A stretch of 64,000 nt of DNA from Herbidospora cretacea (GTDB lineage: Bacteria > Actinomycetota > Actinomycetes > Streptosporangiales > Streptosporangiaceae). Each line of letters begins with the position of its first letter. The first letter of the stretch is position 1. Of this stretch, positions 42,346-50,569 are shown piece after piece. A model generated the notes under the pieces. It was given only the letters and a program-made list of their open reading frames with translations, was not told the origin of the DNA and ran no database searches. The stretch covers positions 62,001 through 126,000 of the forward strand of contig NZ_BBXG01000014.1 in assembly GCF_001570605.1 (NCBI RefSeq). Direction: 5' to 3'. The translations under genes were made by a program, and so were the position numbers.

Positions 42346-43002
42346 CTAGCGGGCCAGGCGGTCCAGCAGTTCGCCGAGCAGCGCGCGTTCGCCAGGGGTG
42401 AGGTCGCCCGGGTCGTCGCCGACCAGCGCGCGCAAGGTCAGTGCGGCGCTCGCACGGGTCGCGGGGGCGTCGGCGGAGGGCGTGTGCAGGACTCCGGCCA
42501 GCGCGGCCTCGCGGACGCGTCCGGACAGCCCGAAGTCCGGCTCCGACTGGCTGATCAAGGTGAGCGTGATGCCGACGTTGGCGGCGAGCACCTGTTCGGC
42601 GGCGTCGTCGGCCGGCACCTTGAGCAGGCCCTGGGCTGCGGCGGCGGTCAGCCGCTCGCGCAACGCGGCGTGTGCGGGAGCGGTGACGGCGCAGGGCTTT
42701 CCCGGCTCGACGCGGCCGTAGAGCAGCCCGTAGAACGACGGGTGCTCCAGCCCGAACCGCACGTGCCTGTCCCAGCCCTCGCGCAGGTCGTTCAGCGGGT
42801 CGCCCGAGCTCTCGACCGCCGTGTACTGGGTGAAGCCGTGGTTCACCACGGCGTCGATCAGGCCCTGCTTGCTGCCGAAGTGGTGGTAGAGCGTCGGGGC
42901 CTGCACCCCGGCGCGTTCGCACACCGCCCTCGTGGACACCGTGCCGCCGCCCTCCAGCAACTCCGCCGCGGCGAGCAGGAGTCGATCCCGTGCGTTCTGC
43001 AT
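42346..43002 (-). CDS. TetR-family repressor (SDR partner)
   Basis: This 218-residue protein has TVSTRAVCERAGVQAPTLYH, HFGSKQGLIDAVV as its helix-turn-helix (about residues 20-55). The C-terminal domain is of the type with EHPSFYGLLYGRVEPGKP. It is divergent from the SDR gene at 43061 (58 bases), with overlapping palindromes between. Confidence 0.94.
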   Translation of the reverse strand: MQNARDRLLLAAAELLEGGGTVSTRAVCERAGVQAPTLYHHFGSKQGLIDAVVNHGFTQYTAVESSGDPLNDLREGWDRHVRFGLEHPSFYGLLYGRVEPGKPCAVTAPAHAALRERLTAAAAQGLLKVPADDAAEQVLAANVGITLTLISQSEPDFGLSGRVREAALAGVLHTPSADAPATRASAALTLRALVGDDPGDLTPGERALLGELLDRLAR

Positions 43003-43006
43003 GCTT

Positions 43007-43046
43007 GCTATAGTAACTCATATAGCGCTACATTGCCTGCTATAGC
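43007..43046. promoter_or_regulatory. GCTATA-type inverted repeats, probable TetR operator
   Basis: GCTATA-GTAACTCA-TATAGC (43007-43026) and the perfect GCTATAGC (43039-43046) lie directly upstream of both divergent start codons (TetR ATG 43002, SDR ATG 43061), so binding would block both. Confidence 0.75.
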
Positions 43047-43060
43047 GAAAGGAGAAGTCC

Positions 43061-43891
43061 ATGAGGACTTGGTTCATCACCGGTGGGACGCCCGGAGGGT
43101 TCGGCCTGGTCTACGCCGAGGCTGCGCTGGCACAGGGCGATCAGGTGGCGGTGACCGCGCGTCGGCCCTCTGAACTGCAAGAATGGGCTGAACCGTACGG
43201 CGACCGCGTGCTGGTTCTCCAGCTCGATGTCACCGATGCCGAGCAGGTGCGCGCGGCGGTCAGGACGGCGGAGAAACGGTTCGGCGGGATCGACGTGCTC
43301 GTCAACAACGCGGGCCGTGGCTGGTTCGGCTCGGTCGAGGGAGCTCCTGACGAGACGATCCGCCGCACGTTCGACCTCAACCTGTTCGCCGTGGTCGAGG
43401 TGATCCGCGCGGTCCTGCCAGGTATGCGGGCACGCGGCGACGGCTGGATCGTGAACATGTCGTCGGTGGCGGGCCGCGTCGGCGCGCAGGGGTTCGGCTA
43501 CTACTCGGCGGCGAAGTTCGCGCTCGAAGGACTGTCGGAGACACTGCGCCAGGAAGTCGAGCCGTTCGGCGTGCGCGTGCTCGTCGTGGAGCCGGGAGCG
43601 TTCCGCACCAAGGCTTTCGCCGGCTTCCAGGACGAGCCCGTCAACGAGACCGTCGACGCCTACGTGCCGATGGTCGAGGGCGTCAAGGCGGCGTTCGTGG
43701 CACACAACGGCAAGCAAGAGGGTGACCCCGAACGCGGAGTGCGCGCCGTGATCAGCGCGATGAACGCACCCGTTCCGCCGCAACGGATCGTGCTCGGCAA
43801 CTCTGGCTACGACGTCGTCGTCGCGATGCACGAAAACGCGCTCGCGGAACTGCGCGCGAACGAAGAACTCTCACGCGGTGCCGACTTCTGA
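43061..43891 (+). CDS. Short-chain dehydrogenase/reductase
   Basis: This 276-residue protein has TGGTPGGFGLVYAEAALAQG (a TGxxxGxG loop, with PGGFG), LVNNAGRGWFGSVEGAPDE, a catalytic Ser (NMSSVAG) and YYSAAKFALEG (Tyr-x-x-x-Lys). It is of the subgroup with VLVVEPGAFRTKAFAGF. The ribosome site is GAAAGGAG. The TetR at 42346 is divergent and the NTF2-like gene at 44038 is downstream. It resembles the SDR at 12215 in both sequence type and layout. Confidence 0.94.
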   Translation: MRTWFITGGTPGGFGLVYAEAALAQGDQVAVTARRPSELQEWAEPYGDRVLVLQLDVTDAEQVRAAVRTAEKRFGGIDVLVNNAGRGWFGSVEGAPDETIRRTFDLNLFAVVEVIRAVLPGMRARGDGWIVNMSSVAGRVGAQGFGYYSAAKFALEGLSETLRQEVEPFGVRVLVVEPGAFRTKAFAGFQDEPVNETVDAYVPMVEGVKAAFVAHNGKQEGDPERGVRAVISAMNAPVPPQRIVLGNSGYDVVVAMHENALAELRANEELSRGADF

Positions 43892-43961
43892 TCGTGCTGC
43901 GAACGCGAGGAGCCTCATCGGAGTGGATCGAGTCACCACCCACAACCGACCCGACGAAGCC

Positions 43962-43989
43962 TGACCTGCTCGGCACCTCGAGCAGGTCA
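43962..43989 (+). terminator. Hairpin after the second SDR gene
   Basis: TGACCTGCTC and GAGCAGGTCA pair over 10 bases with an eight-base loop, 70 bases after the SDR stop, and before the NTF2-like gene. Confidence 0.6.
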
Positions 43990-44037
43990 ACGTGACGCCG
44001 AGGTGCTGCGGGCACCCGAGAAGACCGGAGAGCAGAA

Positions 44038-44361
44038 ATGAACGACATCATCCTTCCCAAGGCTGTCGAGAACTTCATCGCGGCCACCAACGCACACGAC
44101 GCGAACGCGCTGTCCGCGGTCTTCGGCGACGGGGCCACCGTGCGCGATGACGGAACGACCTTTGCCGGCGAGATCGAGATCCGCAAGTGGATCCAAGAAC
44201 ACCTGATCAACCCCAAGATCGTGATCACGCCGATCTCGTTCGCGGGCGACCGTCTGGTGGCCTCCGGGGACGGTGAGTTCCCCGGCGGCCCCCTGTCCTT
44301 CGCGTTCGTGTTCGGCATCAAGGACGACCAGGTCACCGACCTCGCGATCGACCCCGTCTGA
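44038..44361 (+). CDS. NTF2-like/SnoaL-like small protein
   Basis: This 107-residue protein has the usual marks of the fold: VENFIAATNAHDANALSAVF, DGATVRDDGTTFAGEIEIRK and WIQEHLI, FVFGIKDDQVTDLAIDPV at the end. GGAGAG precedes the ATG. Such proteins are small enzymes (isomerases or cyclases) or ligand-binding proteins. It may act with the SDR upstream. Confidence 0.88.
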   Translation: MNDIILPKAVENFIAATNAHDANALSAVFGDGATVRDDGTTFAGEIEIRKWIQEHLINPKIVITPISFAGDRLVASGDGEFPGGPLSFAFVFGIKDDQVTDLAIDPV

Positions 44362-44411
44362 CCCATCGGCCGGGGCGGTTTGAGGGCTGCCCGGCCATCA
44401 GATAAGCGCTT

Positions 44412-44680
44412 ATGGTGCGAGGAGGCGAGCTGACCGACAAGGTCCCGCAACGGATCGAGGCCCTGCTGCCCGCAACGGCCGACCGGGACGGCCCCAGCGT
44501 GATCGCCGCCAGGGCATCAACGGGTCTTGTGGCGGTTGCGGCGTCCGGAAGAGGCCGAGCGGGAGACCCGGGCGGTGCTGGACATCCGTACCCCCGTGCT
44601 GGGGCCCGAGCACCCCCACATCCTGGGCAGCCGGGACGACCTCGGCGACGCGCTGCGAGCACTCGGGAAGGCGGCTTTGA
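44412..44680 (+). pseudogene. Remnant of a tetratricopeptide-repeat protein
   Basis: From about 44520 one frame reads RRPEEAERETRAVLDIRTPV and LGPEHPHILGSRDDLGDALR, a single near-perfect unit of the actinomycete TPR type (EAExExRAVLxxRxRVLGPEHPxTLxSRxNLGxALRxLG). It breaks off into unrelated sequence after LRALGKA. Upstream, a different frame from ATG 44412 has about 37 plausible codons, so a frameshift or deletion separates the two. It is a fragment of a longer gene. Confidence 0.5.
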
Positions 44681-44756
44681 CTGTGTCGTATTCATCGTCA
44701 CACCGCAGTCCACCGCGACACACTTCTTCGCTGCTGGTGCGGCAGACCGCCCTTCG

Positions 44757-45536
44757 TCAGTAGGGGAACCATTCGCCGGGAGGGACCGTGGCCGTGTCGC
44801 TCGCCGCCGGTTCGGGGACATCCGTCTTCGCGCCCCACCCGCTGAGAAGGGAGTCGGTGAAGTCGGTCCTGGACAGCGTCTCCAGGAGGCTTGAGGTCGC
44901 GGACGTGTGGATCCGGCGGACCAGGCCGTCCTGGCCGATCCACAGCCGCCAGGCGATCGTGTTCCCGGCGTCCTTCCCGGTCGGCTTGGTCCGGTTGTAA
45001 CGGGCCGCAGGCGAGAGCCGGTAGAGCTCCGCTTCGGTGATGACGCCCCGGTAGATGGTCGTCCGGGTGCCGTCGTAAACACCGCCCCGGCCCTTGCTGG
45101 TGGCCTTGGCCAGGAGCGCCTTGATCGTGGCGGGCTCGGTCGGGCTGATCCGTCCTGATTCCAGGTGAGGGCTGTACCGTTTCCCGTCCTGCCTGAGCCA
45201 GTTCTTGTCGGGAGGGGCCACACAGGTCAGCTCGTAGTGCTTGCAGTAGGCGCGCCCCCTGAAGATCCTCCGGATCGGTGGCGGGTCGAAAGGGGTAGCC
45301 GGCTTGTAGAAGGCGCGCCTTTCCACGGCCACGAGCCCGCCGCTTCCGAATTCCGCGCGGAACTTGTGAAGGGTGCCGGGCTGCTGCTTGCCGTCGAATT
45401 CCGACCAGTACCTCGTCGTCATCGTGACGCCGTCACCGGCCTTGAACTGGGCGCGGAGCGCGTCGGGCGGGGGCGTGAACGCCGTAGTGGACAGCAGGGC
45501 CGCCGCAGCCACCGCGATGCGAAACAGGAGCCTCAT
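44757..45536 (-). CDS. Hypothetical secreted protein
   Basis: This 259-residue protein starts at ATG 45536 with AGGTGGA before it. A signal peptide of about 20 residues ends near TTAFT. The mature part is rich in beta pattern (TMTTRYWSEFDGKQQPGTLH, AWRLWIGQDGLVRRIHTSA), reminiscent of LolA/LppX-like carriers seen in actinomycetes, with a threonine-rich tail. Two cysteines (YCKHYELTC) could form a short disulfide. There is no recognised domain; neighbours do not help. Confidence 0.8.
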   Translation of the reverse strand: MRLLFRIAVAAAALLSTTAFTPPPDALRAQFKAGDGVTMTTRYWSEFDGKQQPGTLHKFRAEFGSGGLVAVERRAFYKPATPFDPPPIRRIFRGRAYCKHYELTCVAPPDKNWLRQDGKRYSPHLESGRISPTEPATIKALLAKATSKGRGGVYDGTRTTIYRGVITEAELYRLSPAARYNRTKPTGKDAGNTIAWRLWIGQDGLVRRIHTSATSSLLETLSRTDFTDSLLSGWGAKTDVPEPAASDTATVPPGEWFPY

Positions 45537-46063
45537 TCCACCTGGTGATCACGACGGTCGGTCACGAACGTGTCGCGGAGATCAGCAGGAATTGTGGAGG
45601 TTTCGAAAGCCTCCCGCGAGGCCGGTCTCCATATAACGGACGTCGCCGGAAGCGTTGGGGAGTAGTTCCGCCCATGGCGCGCGGCGACTCAGAAGGTGCG
45701 CTGCGAACCCATGGCGGTCGGCCCGTCGTAGTCGCTGGTGAGAAGTTCCTCCGGGACGACCACGTAGCCCAGTTCGGTGAGCGCCTGTTCGACTTCCGCG
45801 AGACTTGCATCCAACTGCCCGGAAGCGTAACGTCCCAGGTAGAGAAAGCTTTCATTTTGCAAGCCAGGGTCGGCCGAACCGTCATGAGACAGTTGCCGAG
45901 ACCGGCGGCCCATCGTACGGCGACGCCCCTGTCCCGGCCCCGCCCTTGAGCGAGATGCCGAACCGGCCCGGACCGGTGACGGGCTTCACCACGACACGTA
46001 TCGAGACACGCCGGACCGCGAGATCCGTAACCGGTCGCAGATGGACATGAGGAGGTCGGGAAG
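45537..46063. other. Region of weak coding evidence between secreted protein and 4-OT gene
   Basis: Apart from the small minus-strand ORF at 45689-45913, I see no gene in these 527 bases. The right end must hold the promoter of the tautomerase operon. Confidence 0.4.
45689..45913 (-). CDS. Small hypothetical protein
   Basis: This 74-codon ORF has an ordered middle: SFLYLGRYASGQLDASLAEV, followed by EQALTELGYVVVPEELLTSD. The pattern (amphipathic helix, then a GYVVVPEE strand) looks like a real small protein, but I cannot name a family and there is no ribosome site before ATG 45913. It is either a short gene or the end of a decayed one. Confidence 0.4.
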   Translation of the reverse strand: MGRRSRQLSHDGSADPGLQNESFLYLGRYASGQLDASLAEVEQALTELGYVVVPEELLTSDYDGPTAMGSQRTF

Positions 46064-46288
46064 ATGCCACTCATCAGGGTTGACGTGCTGGAAAGAACGT
46101 TCGACACCGAGGAGAAGGAGCGGATCGTCCGTGACCTGACCGACGCGATGGTCAAGATCGAGGGCGAGAACCTGCGCCCGATCACCTGGGTCCTCATCGA
46201 CGAGGTGAAGGGCGGTGAATGGGGAATCGGAGGGAAGCCCTACACCGCGGAAGACGTGCAGGCGCTCGCCAAGGGCACGGAGGCCTGA
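46064..46288 (+). CDS. 4-oxalocrotonate tautomerase family protein
   Basis: This 74-residue protein starts [20 protein letters not shown]; Pro2 becomes the N-terminal catalytic proline after Met removal. The sequence [20 protein letters not shown] and [20 protein letters not shown] fits the family fold (normally a hexamer). GAGGAGG precedes the ATG. It lies 110 bases before the haloalkane dehalogenase gene, so tautomerase and dehalogenase may act in one degradation step; this is inference. Confidence 0.93.
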   Translation: MPLIRVDVLERTFDTEEKERIVRDLTDAMVKIEGENLRPITWVLIDEVKGGEWGIGGKPYTAEDVQALAKGTEA

Positions 46289-46398
46289 TCATGCGGCGGC
46301 CGCACTCCGGTCCCCGCGGTGCGAGCGGCCCGCCTCACAGCGAGAGCACTCCACACTCCCGCCGCACCGTTGAACTTGTTGTCAGAGGGAGGCCGAAG

Positions 46399-47280
46399 AT
46401 GAACGCCCGTCCCTACGCGGAGAAGAAGTTCGCCGAGATCAACGGCGTCCGGATGGCCTACATCGACGAGGGCCAGGGCGATGCGATCGTGTTCCAGCAC
46501 GGCAACCCGACCTCGGCCTACCTGTGGCGCAACGTCATGCCACACCTCGAAGGACTGGGCCGGCTCATCGCCTGTGACCTCGTCGGCATGGGTGACTCCG
46601 GCAAGCTGCCCGACTCCGGCCCGGACCGCTACTCCTACCGGGAGCACCGGGAGTATCTGTTCGCGCTGTGGGAGCACCTCGATCTCGGCGACGACGTCGT
46701 CTTCGTCGTGCACGACTGGGGGTCGGCGCTCGGCTTCGACTGGGCATACCAGCACCAGGACCGGGTCGCCGGCATCGCCTACATGGAAGCCATCGTGGCC
46801 CCCGCCACCTGGAACGACCGGCGGGAAGAGGCGCGGCGGACCTTCCAGGCCCTCCGCTCGCCCGCCGGCGAGGCCATGGTGCTCATCGGCAACGCGTTCG
46901 TCGAGGAGGTACTGCCGTCGGGGATCCTGCACGAGCTCGGCGAGGAGGAGATGGCGGTCTACCGCGCGCCGTACCTCGAGCCGGGCGAGAGCCGCCGCCC
47001 CACGCTGAGCTGGCCCCGCCAGCTCCCGATCGAGGGCGAGCCCGCCGACGTGGTGCGGATCGTCACGGAGTACGGCCGGTGGCTGGCCACCTCCCCGGTC
47101 CCCAAACTGTTCGTCAATGCCGATCCCGGCAAGATCCTCATCCGCGGTCCGCGCGCGTTCTGCCGCACCTGGCCCAACCAGACCGAGGTGACGGTGCCTG
47201 GCGCGCATTTCGTCCAAGAGGACAGCCCGGAGTTGATCGGCGCCGCAGTGGCGGACTTCGTCCGCGGCATCCACAAGTGA
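46399..47280 (+). CDS. Haloalkane dehalogenase (HLD-II/DhaA-like)
   Basis: This 293-residue alpha/beta hydrolase starts at ATG 46399 after GAGGGAGG. Catalytic residues fit DhaA/LinB: Asp106 in [13 protein letters not shown] (nucleophile), Trp107, Asn36 in [13 protein letters not shown] (halide), Glu130 in YMEAIVAP (general acid) and His270 in [11 protein letters not shown]. The number and order of these residues match the HLD-II subfamily. It hydrolyses carbon-halogen bonds to alcohols in the cytoplasm. It is downstream of the 4-OT gene. Confidence 0.93.
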   Translation: MNARPYAEKKFAEINGVRMAYIDEGQGDAIVFQHGNPTSAYLWRNVMPHLEGLGRLIACDLVGMGDSGKLPDSGPDRYSYREHREYLFALWEHLDLGDDVVFVVHDWGSALGFDWAYQHQDRVAGIAYMEAIVAPATWNDRREEARRTFQALRSPAGEAMVLIGNAFVEEVLPSGILHELGEEEMAVYRAPYLEPGESRRPTLSWPRQLPIEGEPADVVRIVTEYGRWLATSPVPKLFVNADPGKILIRGPRAFCRTWPNQTEVTVPGAHFVQEDSPELIGAAVADFVRGIHK

Positions 47281-47795
47281 CAGCGGGTGCGGCGACCTTG
47301 GGGTTCGTCCTTGAGAACCCTGCGCGAGGCGCTCGTCCGGGTCCCCCAAGCCTGTGGCTCCGAGTATGGGCCTCTCAGGAGCGCGACGGCGGGGGCTCGG
47401 TAACGCAGGCACCCTGCCTGCGCGGACGAGCGGTCGTCGTCACCGAACCCTCCTCATCATGCGAGCTGAAGGGCCGTCGTGACGGCGTCTGCCAGGGCAC
47501 GGAGCGGGACGCCGGGGACATCGTGATGGCCGGTGGGGCGGCGCTGATCGGGATTGGCGCGAGATCGGGCGCGTGTTCGGCCGGCAGGGTCAGCGCCCGC
47601 CATTCCCGTTCGGGCCGGCCGCCGAGAGCCTGAATCGCTTGACCACGACCTCGGATCCCATCATGACGTCATGAGTGTTCCGTTCTCCGGCCAAGAATTC
47701 TCCTTTAAAGGCGTCAATTACCGACATTTAAATAAATGTCAGTCGGCGTCGTTAGTCTCTGCTCGTCCTTGTCATGATCGACAGATGGGAACACT
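47281..47795. other. Intergenic region with AT-rich palindrome
   Basis: No gene is seen in these 515 bases. The right part (47690-47780) is unusually AT-rich and contains the palindrome at 47723-47740, so it is likely the promoter of the gene at 47796. Confidence 0.5.
47723..47740. promoter_or_regulatory. AT-rich palindrome, possible operator
   Basis: GACATTTA-AA-TAAATGTC is a perfect inverted repeat, 56 bases upstream of GTG 47796. No divergent regulator gene is next to it, so the binding protein is unknown. Confidence 0.5.
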
Positions 47796-48758
47796 GTGGG
47801 ATTACCCAGTAAGGCTGGGCGGCTGGCGGCCGTCGCGGTGCTGGTGTGCGGTGCGTTCGCGCCCGCCGCGCGGGCCGATGTGACGCCCGCGGCGGTGCAG
47901 AAACTGACCCTCGCCTTCGAGCGTACGACCGCGTCGAAATGTCCGGTGAACTTCGAGGTCTACGGCACGTTCCGAGGGGTGCCGAAAGGTCAGCAGCTCA
48001 TCCAATATCGGGTCGTCGGCACCGAGACCTGGCAGGACGTCCTGTCCCCCAAATGGCACAGCGGCCGTTTCACCGCCCTGCTCACCACGATCGACTGGGA
48101 TTACGACTTCGAGAACCCCGACCCGACGTCGGTCCGGATCGAGGTCAGGCAGCCCGACGGTCTCGTCTCCAACGCCCTGTACTACTTCGAGTGCGGCCCG
48201 CCCGCTCCCGACGAGACGTTCGGCGAGACCGCGGAACCCGTCGTCCGGACTACATCCGGCGGCCCGCTGGCCGAACTGGTCGCCGACGCCTACCTCGACG
48301 CGGCGGCGCGTTCCGGCGCGGACGCCGCCCTGGTCAGCAGGTATGGCTTCCACCTCGACCTCGACGCCGGCCCGGTCACCTACGAGGAGATCTACGCTAC
48401 CCAGCCGGGCGGTTTCGCGATCGACGCGTGGCAGGTCACCGGCGCCGCGCTGAAGACCGTGCTCGCCCATCCGAACGCGCGGGGCTGGGTGCTCACCCCG
48501 TCGTCCTCGCTCCGCTACACGCTGGAGGGCGGCGCCGTCACCGAGCTCACGCTCCACGGCGAACCGGTGGCCGACGACCAGGTGCTCACCATCGCGGCCA
48601 ACTACCTGCTGGTGGGCGGCTACGAGGGTTTCCCGCGCTGGCCCGGGGTGAGCGCCGTCTATCGCGGCGGCCCGGACGACCGGGGCGCACTGGCGACGTA
48701 CATCGCGAAGAACTCGCCGATAAGCGCGCCCGCCGGGGACCGGGTCACCATCAACTGA
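47796..48758 (+). CDS. Secreted protein with 5'-nucleotidase C-terminal domain only
   Basis: This 320-residue protein starts at GTG 47796 with GATGGGA nearby. The signal peptide ends near PAARA. Residues about 30-145 are a beta-sandwich-like region of no recognised family with two cysteines. Residues about 150-315 match the 5'-nucleotidase C-terminal domain: LAELVADAYLDAAARSGADA, GPVTYEEIYATQPGGFAI, TGAALKTVL and YLLVGGYEGFPRWPG. The metallophosphatase domain that carries the active site is absent, so it cannot hydrolyse nucleotides; it may bind them. Confidence 0.75.
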   Translation: MGLPSKAGRLAAVAVLVCGAFAPAARADVTPAAVQKLTLAFERTTASKCPVNFEVYGTFRGVPKGQQLIQYRVVGTETWQDVLSPKWHSGRFTALLTTIDWDYDFENPDPTSVRIEVRQPDGLVSNALYYFECGPPAPDETFGETAEPVVRTTSGGPLAELVADAYLDAAARSGADAALVSRYGFHLDLDAGPVTYEEIYATQPGGFAIDAWQVTGAALKTVLAHPNARGWVLTPSSSLRYTLEGGAVTELTLHGEPVADDQVLTIAANYLLVGGYEGFPRWPGVSAVYRGGPDDRGALATYIAKNSPISAPAGDRVTIN

Positions 48759-49148
48759 ACGATGGCGCCGGGCGGAGGGAATTCCGCCCGGCGCATTCAT
48801 GGCCGCCCCAGAGATCGCCGAGCCGATCCTGGGCGGGCACCTCCGGGACGAGGGAGACGGTACGGAGCATGGCCTCGATGCCGTACTTCACGTCAGGATC
48901 GGCCGGGCCACCATCCCGCAGGGCGTGGCTCAACATGGTGCATGTCCAGTTGGCAGCTCCTTGGCTTCGCCATTCTCATCTGAGCTGGGACATCCCCAGA
49001 CGGCATCGGTGCACGTGAGTGTGGTCGGGCCGGTCGGTGCCAGGGTGCGACCCTGGCTCGCGGGGGCGGAAAAGTCCAGGGTGAACGAATCCCCCCGAGG
49101 CCCGCAGAATGACGGTGTCGTCGTCTCAGGCCTGACAAGGAGCTTGGC
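48759..49148. other. Intergenic gap with a possible gene fragment
   Basis: A terminator hairpin (48765-48794) opens the gap. On the minus strand 48936 to about 48800 reads HALRDGGPADPDVKYGIEAM and LRTVSLVPEVPAQDRLGDLW, which looks protein-like but has no ribosome site and runs into the neighbouring gene's end; it may be a gene remnant. The rest holds the promoter of 49149. Confidence 0.4.
48765..48794 (+). terminator. Hairpin terminator
   Basis: GCGCCGGGCGG and CCGCCCGGCGC pair perfectly (11 bases, eight-base loop) six bases after the stop at 48758. Confidence 0.75.
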
Positions 49149-49724
49149 ATGCGTTCAGCACTCCCACGCGCGCTGATGGCGGCGGTCATCGCCCTCGCAG
49201 CGGTCCTTGTCCCGGCCGGGCCCGCGTCCGCGGGCATCTGGCAGCTCTCCGACGGCTTCGAACCGGTGTCGAACCCGGCCGCCCGGTGGGCGTTCACCGA
49301 CCAGGGCGACTGCGACGCCCCGTACTTCCAGAGCGTCGGGGTCGCCTCGCCGCGTACGGGCACCGGAATGGCCGGTCTGCGCGTTCATAACAGCGGTGGC
49401 TGGTGCTCGCTCAGCCGGACCATCGTCCTCACCCCGGTGCCCGCCCACCCCGGCGCCCGCTGCAGCGCGGGCGTCTGGCTGGACCTGCGCAACGCCGCGG
49501 CCACCTTCAACCTGGAGGTCATCAACCCGGCCAACTGGACCTACATCGCTCTGAAGACGGTACCGGTGGATCAGACGGTGGACCCGGCCTGGGAGCTGCA
49601 CACGGTGAGCTGGACCGCGCAGCGCTCCGACGTCGTGCTGCGGCTGACCGTGGGAAAGGCCTTCAACCACACGTTCGCCGCACGCGCAGAACTCGACGAC
49701 GTCGTCGTCCAGTGCGCCTACTGA
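49149..49724 (+). CDS. Small secreted beta-sandwich-like protein
   Basis: This 191-residue protein starts at ATG 49149 with AAGGAGC seven bases upstream. The signal peptide ends near ASAG. The mature part reads like a carbohydrate-binding jelly roll (GFEPVSNPAARWAFTDQGDC, GMAGLRVHNSGGWCSLSRTI, FNLEVINPANWTYIALKTVP), with four cysteines. There is no named family. It probably binds a polymer outside the cell. Confidence 0.8.
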   Translation: MRSALPRALMAAVIALAAVLVPAGPASAGIWQLSDGFEPVSNPAARWAFTDQGDCDAPYFQSVGVASPRTGTGMAGLRVHNSGGWCSLSRTIVLTPVPAHPGARCSAGVWLDLRNAAATFNLEVINPANWTYIALKTVPVDQTVDPAWELHTVSWTAQRSDVVLRLTVGKAFNHTFAARAELDDVVVQCAY

Positions 49725-50569
49725 CTCGAAAGTGGCACCAGCTGGTTGGCTGGCCTGTTTCTGTCGCCGCACGCCCGAGCGGATGTCACCAAGCCTGGAC
49801 GGGGACCCGGCGGGCGACTACCAGTTGCCCGAGTTGCGCATGACATCGGTCCGCTCAGCGCCGCTGGGAGCTCGGTGCCCAGCGGGCCGAGTCTGGTTGT
49901 CGAGCGTCGCGCCGACTCCGCGCACTTGACCAAACTTGATGTTGGGTGAGCGGCAGTAAGACCTGCCGCTCACGACGCCATCAGGCGATATGCGCGATGC
50001 CATTCCCTGAATCATGAGAATTGGGCGCAGCGCCATTTACCGGGGGCGATACTGCCGGATTCGAGTTATCGGAAGCCCAGCCGCCTACGCGGGCCAGAAA
50101 AGAACGTGACCCCATCAGAATCGGGGGCAGCCCTTGCCACTCCCCCACCTCCGACATAGGTGAGAACCGTGGTGAAGTGGGGCTCGCCTGCGGCGTCAGC
50201 TGGCCCAGACGTCAGGCCCAATGGCCAGTCGCTGCGGGGACGGCCCGCCACGCCGGCCCCGAAACGCCAGTCGGGCGAAGGGCTGTAGCCGCCCGGCATG
50301 TCGGTCCAGCCGAACGCGCGGATCGCCGACCAGATCCGGACTCGCGGCTCCATCCGGCCGGTAGTGGGCGTGAGTGACAGAATTTCGGCGTTCGAATTGT
50401 CATTAATTCGACGTTCCACACGTCCGATCGCTCCGCCTGTCGAATGTTCACCATGACGAGGCCGCATGTTTGCGGCGGGCTCGGTGTGCGTCTGATGACA
50501 CTTCCGTGAGCCCGCCGTCAGCATGGTCGCGGGCCCGTCCCGCACTTCGACCCGGAAGGTCTCTCGCCG
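49725..50569. other. Long intergenic region
   Basis: These 845 bases hold a hairpin (49946-49973) and several shadow ORFs without ribosome sites or recognisable products. The end near 50500 should contain the promoter of the nuclease gene. I see no gene. Confidence 0.5.
49946..49973 (+). terminator. Hairpin, likely terminator
   Basis: GTGAGCGGCAG and CTGCCGCTCAC pair perfectly with a six-base loop, 221 bases after the stop at 49724. Confidence 0.5.
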
